From UBA1366 sp047602575 (GTDB lineage Bacteria > Bacillota > Clostridia > Oscillospirales > Ruminococcaceae), in contig JASGGY010000003.1 in the NCBI GenBank assembly GCA_047602575.1, positions 682,001-746,000 of the forward strand: 64,000 nt of DNA, read 5' to 3'. The translations under genes were made by a program, and so were the position numbers. Positions 16,907-24,671 of the stretch are shown in pieces. The stretch's first letter is position 1, and each line of letters opens with the position of its first letter. Under the pieces are notes generated by a model that was given only the letters and a program-made list of their open reading frames with translations, was not told the DNA's origin and did not search any database.

Positions 16907-17221
16907 ATGCCCATTGAACTGATTCCGGAATGGATGGCGAACCTGGATGAGGAGGATTTGTCTTTTATCAGAAAATTCATCCTTGCGTCCGGCTCGCTCA
17001 AGGAAATCGCCAAGCAGTATGGTGTGACATACCCGACGGTACGCCTGCGCCTTGACCGGCTGATCCAGAAAATTCACATTGGCGAAACCGCTGCCGCCGA
17101 GCCTTATATCGCGCTGATCAAGCGGCTTGCGGTAAGCGAAAAGCTTGATTTTGACACGGCGAAGGTGCTGATTGCGGCTTACAAAAAAACCAAAGGAGAG
17201 AATACTGATGACCGGATTTGA
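16907..17221 (+). CDS. DUF2089-like small helix-turn-helix protein
   Basis: 104 residues. Resembles the DUF2089 family: a helical start (I-P-E-W-M-A-N-L-D-E-E-D-L-S-F-I), then a helix-turn-helix-like segment about 30-55 (S-L-K-E-I-A-K-Q-Y-G-V-T-Y-P-T-V-R-x-R-L-D-R) likely to bind DNA. No zinc-binding N-terminus, which some family members have. Its stop overlaps the start of the next gene, a small membrane protein, so the two are translationally coupled. Probably a transcription regulator; target unknown. Confidence 0.75.
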   Translation: MPIELIPEWMANLDEEDLSFIRKFILASGSLKEIAKQYGVTYPTVRLRLDRLIQKIHIGETAAAEPYIALIKRLAVSEKLDFDTAKVLIAAYKKTKGENTDDRI

Positions 17222-17600
17222 AAAACTGATTGCATTTCTCACGTTCGCCGCGTTTGTTGCGGGGATGATTGTGCTGCAGGTGTGGCTGTCGAAACGGTCG
17301 GGGCGGCTGCCGGGGCTGGTGCTGCCGGCGATCTGCTTTGTGATGAGTCTGATGATGCTGCTGACCGTCAGCGTGCGGAAGGAAACGACGCAGACCGCGA
17401 CAACCCCCGAAAAGAGCGGTGCATCCGTGCCGGTTCAGAGCCAGACGACCGACGCATCGGAGGTTTTGCCGGTGGTGTTGCCGCTGCTTCTGACGGCTAA
17501 TATCCCGACGACGGTACTCCTATTGATTTACGGCGGCATCCGCGGTTCGATGAAAAAGAACGCGGGGATTGCGAAGATGAACGTGCAGGATCTGGAATAG
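17208..17600 (+). CDS. Small three-helix membrane protein
   Basis: 130 residues from the ATG at 17208, chosen because AAAGGAGAG lies 8 bp upstream; it overlaps the preceding gene by 14 bp. Three hydrophobic segments (about 8-28, 38-58, 88-112) with a Thr/Ser/Gln-rich loop between the second and third. No recognised domain. Pairing with a small DNA-binding protein suggests a membrane partner that controls or is controlled by it; this is inference. Confidence 0.7.
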   Translation: MTGFEKLIAFLTFAAFVAGMIVLQVWLSKRSGRLPGLVLPAICFVMSLMMLLTVSVRKETTQTATTPEKSGASVPVQSQTTDASEVLPVVLPLLLTANIPTTVLLLIYGGIRGSMKKNAGIAKMNVQDLE

Positions 17601-17641
17601 CCCGCATTTTTGATTGACTCGGCTTCAAAAGAACAGAAAGC

Positions 17642-18343
17642 GTGAACGATTTGAAATTATATAACGCGCAGTTTACCAATGACGCCCATGATGTCCACTT
17701 CATTCTTACCAATCTTGAGGAGGGCATCCGCCCGCTGCGCTTTCAACTTTTCGGGATTGCGTTTGAGGGGAACAGCTTTGACAACTTCCGCTTAAGCTGC
17801 AAGCAGGACGCACCGGTGGCACGTGAAATGTTTCACCTTGTGCATTATGGGGCGCCGCAAAACAACATCTATGAATTGCAGCAGTATACCATCACAGTTA
17901 AAATCCCCGTCGCAGCGCAGCGCTGTTCGGACGACGACCTGATCACGGGCATACTGACGGCACGAATCCGTGTGGAAACCGACGAGCAGGACAGAATGAT
18001 GGAAACCAGCCTTACGCTTGACGGCAGGTGCTATACCGCCGTGCCGAACCGCAGCCGTTTTGAAGACTGCCTTATGGATTTGCACCGACAGCTTGCGGGG
18101 CAGTACCGGCTGCGGTGCTGCTTCACCTGCCAATATTCGGATTATTCTCCGTTCGGGCACGACGAGTTCGGCACAATGAACTGCTTTTTCGACCAGCGGG
18201 CGCGTTACCGGACTGTTCATAACAAAAAGCAGTATCTGAATCTGCTCGATGAGTGCGCCGCGCCGTTTGTGCAGGAAACCTACCTGTGCGGTCAGTTTAC
18301 ACCGCGCAACCACAACGAGGGGTACCGCGGTTTTTTAGAATAA
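17642..18343 (+). CDS. Protein of unknown function
   Basis: 233 residues, GTG start, weak ribosome binding site. No signal peptide or membrane segment; mixed alpha/beta composition with several Cys (C-F-T-C near 160) and aromatic-rich C-terminus. I do not recognise the family. It lies 41 bp after the small membrane protein and 83 bp before the ECF sigma gene, on the same strand. Confidence 0.65.
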   Translation: MNDLKLYNAQFTNDAHDVHFILTNLEEGIRPLRFQLFGIAFEGNSFDNFRLSCKQDAPVAREMFHLVHYGAPQNNIYELQQYTITVKIPVAAQRCSDDDLITGILTARIRVETDEQDRMMETSLTLDGRCYTAVPNRSRFEDCLMDLHRQLAGQYRLRCCFTCQYSDYSPFGHDEFGTMNCFFDQRARYRTVHNKKQYLNLLDECAAPFVQETYLCGQFTPRNHNEGYRGFLE

Positions 18344-18426
18344 TCTTTGCCGGTACACGACCGCCGCGCAACCATCCCGCCCCGATTCCGTCTATATGAG
18401 TAACGCGAGCTGAAAGGAGAACCAAG

Positions 18427-18978
18427 ATGGAAGACGAGAAAATCATCGCGCTGTTCTGGGCGCGGGACAAAACCGCCATTCGTGCAGCTTCGGAAACATA
18501 CACAAAGCTTCTGTTTGCGGTTTCTTACAACATTCTCAAGAATCGCGAGGACGCGGACGAATGTGTAAACGAAACTTTTCTGCGGGCATGGGATTCCATC
18601 CCGCCGCAGAAGCCGGTTGTTTTATCGGGCTTTCTGGGAAAAATCGCGCGGAATCTTTCAATTGACCGCTTCCGGTCTGGCGGTGCGCAAAAACGCGGGG
18701 AAGCGTTCCCCCTTGACGGACTGGAGGAATGCCTACCCGCGTCGCTGAATGTTGAGGTCGCGTTTGACAGCGCGGAAACCGCCCGCAGCGTCAGCGCGTT
18801 CCTGCGGGAGCAAAGTGCGCACAACCGGAAAATTTTTCTGCTGCGCTACTGGCATGCGTATCCGGTTAAGGAGGTCGCGAAGCTGCTGGGAATGAGCCAG
18901 TCGCGCGTAAAGTCCTCCCTGCACAGAACGCGGCTGGCATTGAAAAAACATCTTGAACAGGAGGGTGTGTGCGTATGA
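18427..18978 (+). CDS. ECF-type RNA polymerase sigma factor
   Basis: 183 residues. Region 2 (about 22-90; N-R-E-D-A-D-E-C-V-N-E-T-F-L-R-A-W core-binding stretch) and region 4 helix-turn-helix (about 130-175; V-K-E-V-A-K-L-L-G-M-S-Q-S-R-V-K-S-S-L-H-R). Strong ribosome site AAAGGAG. The next gene starts inside its stop codon (ATGA), and its product looks like a membrane-bound anti-sigma factor, the usual arrangement for signal-controlled alternative sigma factors. Confidence 0.92.
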   Translation: MEDEKIIALFWARDKTAIRAASETYTKLLFAVSYNILKNREDADECVNETFLRAWDSIPPQKPVVLSGFLGKIARNLSIDRFRSGGAQKRGEAFPLDGLEECLPASLNVEVAFDSAETARSVSAFLREQSAHNRKIFLLRYWHAYPVKEVAKLLGMSQSRVKSSLHRTRLALKKHLEQEGVCV

Positions 18979-19736
18979 CAACGGAGCAATTTTTTGTAAC
19001 GCTTGGCAGCATCGACGAGGATTTGTTGGCAGAAGCGGATAATGCGGTGCTGAAAAGAAGCTTTCTGCGCACCCATCGGCGCGGACTGCGTGTGCTGGCT
19101 GCCTGTGCGGCGGTCATGATCGTGCTGACGGCGGTATATGCGCCAAGCTTTATCAACACCGGCGGGCTGGGGCTTGCGCGGTATACAAGCAGCATTCCCG
19201 AAAATAAGGTCGAATTTTGTTGGATGTCTTTCAGCGATCAGGAAATAATCGCCGACAAAACCGACACCTATATCCGCGGCGAAATTCTAAAAGTCCGGAC
19301 GGTGCATATCCTTTTTTCTAAAAGCGGATTGTCTTATTATTCGGTTGCAGACGTGCGCGCGGAAACAGTATACGGCGGCACGGTCAAAGCGGGCGAAACG
19401 GTTTCGATCCTGTTTCCCACCCTGATGCAGGACGTGGATGTTCCTAAAACATCCCTCCAGCCGGATATTAGCCTGTACGAAGGGATGCACGGCATTTTCC
19501 TGCTGCGCACAAACGGTGACTCGAATCGGATAAAGACGTATCTGGGTGATATTCCAGTGCGTAGCATCGCGCAATTTTCTGTTTTAACACCGCACCAGTT
19601 CATGGCGGTTGAACTGCCCGACGGCTTGTGGGGCTATGATACGCTGTGCCGGAATGCGGACGGCTCTCCCGCCACACTGGACGAGGCGGAAAAATACCTG
19701 AAAGAGCTGTTGCAAAAATACCGTCCCGCGCAATAA
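18975..19736 (+). CDS. Putative membrane anti-sigma factor
   Basis: 253 residues from the ATG overlapping the sigma-factor stop. The cytoplasmic N-terminus (about 35 residues, acidic then basic) leads into one membrane segment (about 37-58) and an extracellular domain of roughly 190 residues without a recognised fold. Topology and ATGA coupling to the ECF sigma gene support an anti-sigma role; there is no zinc-binding ZAS motif, so the mechanism may differ from classic RsrA-type proteins. Confidence 0.7.
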   Translation: MTTEQFFVTLGSIDEDLLAEADNAVLKRSFLRTHRRGLRVLAACAAVMIVLTAVYAPSFINTGGLGLARYTSSIPENKVEFCWMSFSDQEIIADKTDTYIRGEILKVRTVHILFSKSGLSYYSVADVRAETVYGGTVKAGETVSILFPTLMQDVDVPKTSLQPDISLYEGMHGIFLLRTNGDSNRIKTYLGDIPVRSIAQFSVLTPHQFMAVELPDGLWGYDTLCRNADGSPATLDEAEKYLKELLQKYRPAQ

Positions 19737-19768
19737 AAGAATTCGTCAATTTCTAAGCCGCCGCCCCC

Positions 19769-19797
19769 TTGAAAACGTTCTCCGCCCGTGGTATAAT
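19769..19797 (+). promoter_or_regulatory. Promoter of the esterase gene
   Basis: TTGAAA (19769-19774) and TATAAT (19792-19797), 17-bp spacer. A small hairpin TCCGGC-tga-GCCGGA sits in the leader just before the ribosome site GGGAGGA. Confidence 0.75.
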
Positions 19798-19843
19798 GGG
19801 GATATAAAAAATCCGGCTGAGCCGGAAAACGGGAGGATTTTAT

Positions 19844-20674
19844 TTGAAAAACGAGATTGTAAAACTTGCGGTCAATTATGCGGCGGCACAGCTTTCTTCG
19901 GAGGGCTGCGGAGCGGAGCTGACTTGCTACACCGCCACGGTCACAGAGGAAGTCGGCAGAAAAAATCGCCATGCGATTTTAATTTGCCCGGGCGGCGGGT
20001 ACGATTACTGCTCCGAGCGCGAGGCGGGACCGGTTGCGCTGCGCTTTCTGGGCGCGGGGCTGAATGCCTTTGTGCTGCGGTATTCCTGCGTAAAAAAGCG
20101 CTTCCCCACTGCAGCACTTGAAGTCGCGGCGGCAATCAAATACATCCGCGACAATGCCGACGCGCTGGATATTAACCCCGACAAAATCATCGCCTGCGGC
20201 TTCTCCGCAGGCGGGCATCTCGCCGCGAGCCTGTCAAATTTCTGGAACAGCCCCCTTCTCACCGAGCCGCTCGGCTGCAAGCCGGAGGACATCAAGCCCA
20301 ACGGCTCGATGCTCTGCTACCCCGTGATCACCAGCGGGGCATACTGCCACGAGGGTTCTATCTTAAACCTCATCGGTGAGGAACAGTCCGCCGAGCTACG
20401 CGCGCTCGTTTCTTTAGAGGACCGCGTGGGCGCGCACACCCCGCCGACCTTCCTCTGGCACTGCTCCGATGACGGCTGTGTGCCGGTCGAGAACATTCTG
20501 TTCTATATGGCGAGCCTTTCCCGCGCCCATGTGCCGTTTGAAAGCCATATTTACGACAACGGCGGTCACGGACTTTCGCTGTGCGACTTCACCACCGCCA
20601 CCTGGGATGGGCATTACAACCCCGTCGCCGCAACGTGGGTTGACCACGCAATCGCCTGGGCGCTGCGCTTGTAA
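19844..20674 (+). CDS. Alpha/beta hydrolase, acetyl-xylan-esterase-like
   Basis: 276 residues, TTG start behind GGGAGGA. Serine hydrolase: oxyanion-hole motif I-C-P-G-G-G-Y (48-53), nucleophile elbow G-F-S-A-G with S121, Asp around 209-210 (D-D-G-C-V-P) and H242 (N-G-G-H-G). No signal peptide, so it acts in the cytoplasm on imported, acetylated or acylated small substrates. The nearby GH5 and GH43 genes suggest it de-esterifies oligosaccharides such as xylan fragments. Confidence 0.85.
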   Translation: MKNEIVKLAVNYAAAQLSSEGCGAELTCYTATVTEEVGRKNRHAILICPGGGYDYCSEREAGPVALRFLGAGLNAFVLRYSCVKKRFPTAALEVAAAIKYIRDNADALDINPDKIIACGFSAGGHLAASLSNFWNSPLLTEPLGCKPEDIKPNGSMLCYPVITSGAYCHEGSILNLIGEEQSAELRALVSLEDRVGAHTPPTFLWHCSDDGCVPVENILFYMASLSRAHVPFESHIYDNGGHGLSLCDFTTATWDGHYNPVAATWVDHAIAWALRL

Positions 20675-20704
20675 ATGCGCTTTACTGCAAAGATAGCGTT
20701 TATG

Positions 20705-20886
20705 TCAGAGGGCTTCGCCCGTGCTGCCGCGCACGGTAGCATCGACACCCTCCCACCAAAGGGTACAAGTACCCTTTGGAAACCCATTGTTTGATGATTT
20801 ATACTTTGATTTTCTTTGCTTTTTTTGCTTTAGCTGCTACTTTTGTGATTCTATTTGTACGCTTAAAAAAGAAGCATATGCCTTTT
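20705..20886 (+). repeat. Dispersed palindromic repeat, copy B
   Basis: Fills most of the 318-bp convergent gap between the esterase and the GH5 gene. It has a GGGC-ttc-GCCC type hairpin, a CTGCCG/CGGTAG hairpin, and the core palindrome at 20756-20779 (arms CCAAAGGGTAC and GTACCCTTTGG). The 66 bp from TTGG (20776) to TTTGTGATT (20842) has exactly the same length in copies A and D. Ends near AAGCATATGCCTTTT. Confidence 0.8.
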
Positions 20887-20894
20887 CAGTTTGA

Positions 20895-20937
20895 ACACCC
20901 GCCGCGAAAAAGTTCGCGACGGGTGTTTTGTTTCATC
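20895..20937 (+). terminator. Terminator downstream of the esterase and repeat B
   Basis: Arms ACACCCG-c-CGCGAA and TTCGCG-a-CGGGTGT with a short A-rich loop, then TTTGTTTC. Nearly symmetrical, so it may also end GH5 transcription from the other side. Confidence 0.75.
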
Positions 20938-20992
20938 TTCTATAAATTTCAGATAGATAAAAGCTTGCTTTGTTCTTGTGTGTAATGCACAA

Positions 20993-21979
20993 TCAGCACT
21001 CCAACAACCCGCGTTCCTCCAGCCCGAAGCTCATTCCTCGGTACGTCCATGCTGCGCGTCCGATGCCGTTTTTCTCAAACGCCGCGTGGATGTCGTGAAA
21101 CCATCGCGCGGCGGATTCCCGGTCGCCATGCTCAATCACGCCGTATTCGCCGCAGTAGAGCGCCGCACCGCATTCCTCCGCATACCGCACCGCGTCGCGG
21201 AACAAGAGGCTGAAAAAATCCGCGTTGAATTCTGTTGCGCCGCTTTCCTCTAACATCCGCTGTAAATCACCGGGCAGATAAAACTTCTGCTTCTCGAATT
21301 CGTCCGGATAGCCGATCGAAAAGTCCGCCGGAATGTCCGTCCAGTCCGCACCCTGATGGGTGAAATAAAACGGCTCGTAGCAATGGAAATTGAACACAAT
21401 GTTCTCAACCGCCGGCTTGCGCAGCAGCTTCACCGAGGTGACATGGTTATACCGCACACCGCCGATGACAATCGGTGTTTGCGGTGCGATTCGCCGGATT
21501 GCCGCCGCCGTCCGCTCCGCAAGGTCGTTCCACGGCTCTGCCGCCTCGCGCAGCACCATTTCATTGAGCAGCTCAAACGCAATCCGTTTGTTCGCGCCGT
21601 ACTTCCGCGCCATGGCTTCCCACAGGGCAATGAAATAAGCCATATCCGTAGCGTTTTTAAAGAATGTCAGCGCCGTTTCGGGCTTGCCGAAATCATAGCC
21701 CCGCGTGTTGTGCAGGTCAATGAGCAGGTTCAGCTCATATTCCGCGCACCAGTCCGCACAGCGGTCAAGGTATTCCGCGCTTAAGCCGGAAAGCGTTTCG
21801 CCGTCAAAGCCCAGCGCGCGGTAATCCACTGGCACGCGCACATGGTCATAACCGGCTGATGCGATCGCCGCAAGGTCGTCCTTTGTGAGAAAGCTGTCAA
21901 AGCGCTCCTTTGTCAGCGGACACTGTGAAAGCCAGCCGCCCAGATTCACGCCCTTCTGAAAGCCCTTAAAAATGTTCAT
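20993..21979 (-). CDS. Glycoside hydrolase family 5 (cellulase-like)
   Basis: 328 residues, TIM-barrel endoglucanase/mannanase type. The start K-G-V-N-L-G-G-W is typical of GH5; conserved R48 in H-V-R-V-P, acid/base E140 (F-E-L-L-N-E), H199 and Y201 region, and nucleophile E278 (C-G-E-Y-G). No signal peptide or binding module, so it is intracellular and probably hydrolyses imported oligosaccharides. It is divergent from the AraC regulator gene at 22114, with which it shares a promoter region, and likely belongs to the same sugar cluster. Confidence 0.9.
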   Translation of the reverse strand: MNIFKGFQKGVNLGGWLSQCPLTKERFDSFLTKDDLAAIASAGYDHVRVPVDYRALGFDGETLSGLSAEYLDRCADWCAEYELNLLIDLHNTRGYDFGKPETALTFFKNATDMAYFIALWEAMARKYGANKRIAFELLNEMVLREAAEPWNDLAERTAAAIRRIAPQTPIVIGGVRYNHVTSVKLLRKPAVENIVFNFHCYEPFYFTHQGADWTDIPADFSIGYPDEFEKQKFYLPGDLQRMLEESGATEFNADFFSLLFRDAVRYAEECGAALYCGEYGVIEHGDRESAARWFHDIHAAFEKNGIGRAAWTYRGMSFGLEERGLLEC

Positions 21980-22062
21980 CCGATTCCATCCTTCCGAAAC
22001 CCGCCTGCCGCAGGTTTTATGATGATTTTAACACGCCGCAAACAGAATTTCTATCAGATCCG

Positions 22063-22091
22063 TTGCATAATTTGCACAATTGTGATATAAT
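22063..22091 (+). promoter_or_regulatory. Promoter of the AraC-family regulator
   Basis: TTGCAT (22063-22068) and TATAAT (22086-22091), 17-bp spacer. Because the longest open frame begins inside this promoter, it fixes the true start further downstream at 22114. Confidence 0.7.
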
Positions 22092-22113
22092 CGAAGTACA
22101 AGGGGGCGATGCT

Positions 22114-22833
22114 TTGGATTCGGAAAAAGAACTTGGCAGCCTGTTGTTTTATCACCTTGACAACGGACGCTTTCATCGGGCATATACGGAGGAATTTGGG
22201 TTTTATGAACTTGTGAAACAAGGCAATCTTGAGGAAATCCGCAAGTTCCGTGTTCTGCACATCGACCCGGACGCGCCGAACTACGCAAAACTCTCGGACG
22301 ATCCCCTGCGCAGTTTGACTTATCACTTTGTCATTCTCGCCGCGATGCTCGCCCGCGCTTGCACGGAGGGCGGCATGAACCGCGAAAAAGCATTTAGCCT
22401 GAGTGACCTCTACATCCGCGCCGCCGACAAATGCCGCTCTGTCGCCGTTTTGCAGCAGCTTCATGAGGAGATGATTCTCGACTACACCATGCGCATGAAG
22501 TTTGTCTACCGTGAAACGCTTTACTCGAAGCCCGTGTCACTGTGCTTGGCGGAAATCGAGCGTTCCCTGACCCGCCGCGTCACAACCGAGTCGCTTGCCC
22601 GCGTCGCCGGTGTCAGCCGCAGCCATCTCTCCCGCCTGTTCCGCAAGGAAACCGGCACGACGCTGACCGATTACATTCTGCGCCAAAAAACAGAAGCCGC
22701 CGCCAATATGCTCCGGCTTTCGGGCAAGTCCTGTGCGGAGGTCGCTGCGTGCTTCGGCTTTTCCTCACAAAGTCATTTTTCCCGCGTTTTCAAAAAATAC
22801 ACCGGTCAAACTCCCGCAAAACGTTCTCGATGA
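22114..22833 (+). CDS. AraC-family transcriptional regulator
   Basis: 239 residues from a TTG at 22114 behind AAGGGGG. The N-terminal 135 residues are an uncharacterised effector/regulatory part; the C-terminal about 100 residues hold the two helix-turn-helices of AraC/XylS proteins (S-L-A-R-V-A-G-V-S-R-S-H-L-S-R-L-F-R and S-C-A-E-V-A-A-C-F-G-F-S-S-Q-S-H-F-S-R-V-F). Placed between GH5 (divergent) and GH43 (downstream, same strand), it probably controls both in response to a plant-glycan breakdown product. Confidence 0.9.
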   Translation: MDSEKELGSLLFYHLDNGRFHRAYTEEFGFYELVKQGNLEEIRKFRVLHIDPDAPNYAKLSDDPLRSLTYHFVILAAMLARACTEGGMNREKAFSLSDLYIRAADKCRSVAVLQQLHEEMILDYTMRMKFVYRETLYSKPVSLCLAEIERSLTRRVTTESLARVAGVSRSHLSRLFRKETGTTLTDYILRQKTEAAANMLRLSGKSCAEVAACFGFSSQSHFSRVFKKYTGQTPAKRSR

Positions 22834-22880
22834 AACGATGCGCTTCATCAGCACTTTTCTGACATCTTTGAAACCCCGTA

Positions 22881-22909
22881 TTGACGCGCCCGCCCGCGCG
22901 GGTTATAAT
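22881..22909 (+). promoter_or_regulatory. Promoter of the GH43 gene
   Basis: TTGACG (22881-22886) and TATAAT (22904-22909), 17-bp spacer filled with alternating GC (CGCCCGCCCGCGCGGG), which is unusual and partly self-complementary. Confidence 0.75.
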
Positions 22910-22957
22910 AAATTATGTAGCCGAAAAACAGGAACATTACAAGAAATGAGGAATTGT

Positions 22958-24443
22958 ATGCGTTATCAAAACCCCATCGTCAAAGGCTTTTACCCCGACC
23001 CAAGCGTCTGCCGCGCGGGGGACAAGTATTATCTGGTTTGCTCGAAGCTTTCAGTATTTCCCCGGCGTGCCGCTGTTTGAGAGCGACGATCTGATTAACT
23101 GGACGCAGATCGGGCACGTTTTAACGCGCAAGGAGCAGGTGATGCTTGAGAAAATCAACAGCTCCGGCGGCGTTTTTGCCCCCACAATCCGCTTTAACAA
23201 CGGCAGGTTCTATATGGTGACGACCAACGACACCACCCGCGAGAATTTTTACGTTTACACCGACGACATCCGCGGCGAATGGTCAGAAGCCATCACCGTT
23301 GATCAGGGCGGCATCGACCCGTCCCTGTTTTTTGAAAATGGCAAAGCGTATTTTATGAGCACCTGCGGCGACGGACGCGACAGAAACCACATTCTGCAAT
23401 GCGAAATCGACATCGCCACCGGCGAGAAGCACACCGAAAGCATCAGCCTTTGGACAGGCACAGGCGGACGATATCTGGAAAGCCCTCATTTGTACAAAAT
23501 CGGCGACTGGTACTATTTAATGGCTGCGGAGGGCGGCACGGAATACGGTCACATGATTACCTGTGCGCGTGCAAAAAGCGTCTGGGGACCGTTTGAAGCG
23601 TTCCCGCACAACCCTGTGCTGACCAACCGCGACAAAGCCCCGCGCATGATTCAGGGTATCGGTCACGGCGATCTGATTGCCGACAAAATCGGAGGCTGGC
23701 ATATTTTAAGTCTGGGCTTCCGGCAGATTCACAAATGGATGCCCTATCACCATCTGGGACGGGAAGTTTTTCTGACACCCGTCACGTTTGACACAGACGG
23801 CTTTTTCACCGCCGGCAACGACGGCACCACCGAGGACAGCTACGAGTTCCCCGGCGATTTTACGCAGAACGAGCAGCGCGTTTTCACTTTTGAAAACACG
23901 CGTTGGGATTTAGAGTGGGTTTTCCTGCGCCATCCGCACACGGAAAATTATGCGCTCGCTCCCGACCGCGCGGTCTTAAAGGGGACAAAAGTGACACTCG
24001 ACGAAGCCGACTCCCCGACCTTTGTCGGCATCCGCCAGCGCGATTTTTCGGGAAGCACCACCGTGCGTGTTTCCCTTGATGCGGGCGAAGCGGGCATGAC
24101 GCTTTATATGAGCGAGAGCGAGCATTATGAGGTTGCTCTGCGGCGGGAAAACACGGCGCTGACGGCGATTGTGCGCCTGAACATCGGCGACTGCAAGCAC
24201 CTTCTGACCACACAGACCCTGCCTGCGGGCATGGAATCCGCACTGTTGACGGTGCGCATGAATGCGTTTGGTTACAGCTTTTCTGTCAGCGCGGGCGATG
24301 CGGTTTATGAGCTGGGCGGCGGTCAGACAAAGTATCTCTCAAGCGAGGTATCCGGCGGCTTCACGGGTGTTGTAATCGGGCTGTATGCCGTCGGTGACAA
24401 CACGGCGGAATTCACGGATTTCCGGGTGGAGTACACCGACTAG
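22958..24443 (+). CDS. Glycoside hydrolase family 43 (beta-xylosidase/arabinofuranosidase type), frameshifted
   Basis: Would encode 494 residues if one base is removed. The first 30 codons (start M-R-Y-Q-N-P-I-V-K-G-F-Y-P-D-P-S, with the catalytic Asp) are in one frame; from about 23045 the reading continues in another. Deleting one A of TCGAAGC restores C-S-S-F-Q-Y-F-P-G-V-P-L-F-E, the normal family sequence. The rest is intact: five-bladed propeller with I-D-P-S-L-F-F (pKa-modulating Asp) and E-S-P-H-L-Y (catalytic Glu), then a C-terminal beta-sandwich (about 300-494). No signal peptide; acts on imported oligosaccharides. Own promoter at 22881-22909. Confidence 0.88.
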
Positions 24444-24558
24444 GCAACAGAATTGACAAGCAGCGATATTTGTTGAACAAATAGTTCACAATCTTCACGC
24501 TTATCGTCATTCTTTACACCGTGTTTTCGTAAGATGTGCCAAATTTCGCGGAATTTAG

Positions 24559-24587
24559 TTGACCCCTCATGAATAATGTGTTATAAT
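24559..24587 (+). promoter_or_regulatory. Promoter of the zinc-ribbon membrane protein
   Basis: TTGACC (24559-24564) and TATAAT (24582-24587) with a 17-bp spacer; an 85-bp leader follows. Nothing else is visible in the 228-bp gap. Confidence 0.75.
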
Positions 24588-24671
24588 CCGATTAGATGAT
24601 ACCCCCGTCCAGCCGCCGGCAGAGGTCTGCGCTTGGCGGGTACATTCACACACTTAACAGGAGGACTGATT

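Noticed and set aside
22063..22113. AraC regulator starting at TTG 22063.
   Set aside because: This codon is the -35 of its own promoter.
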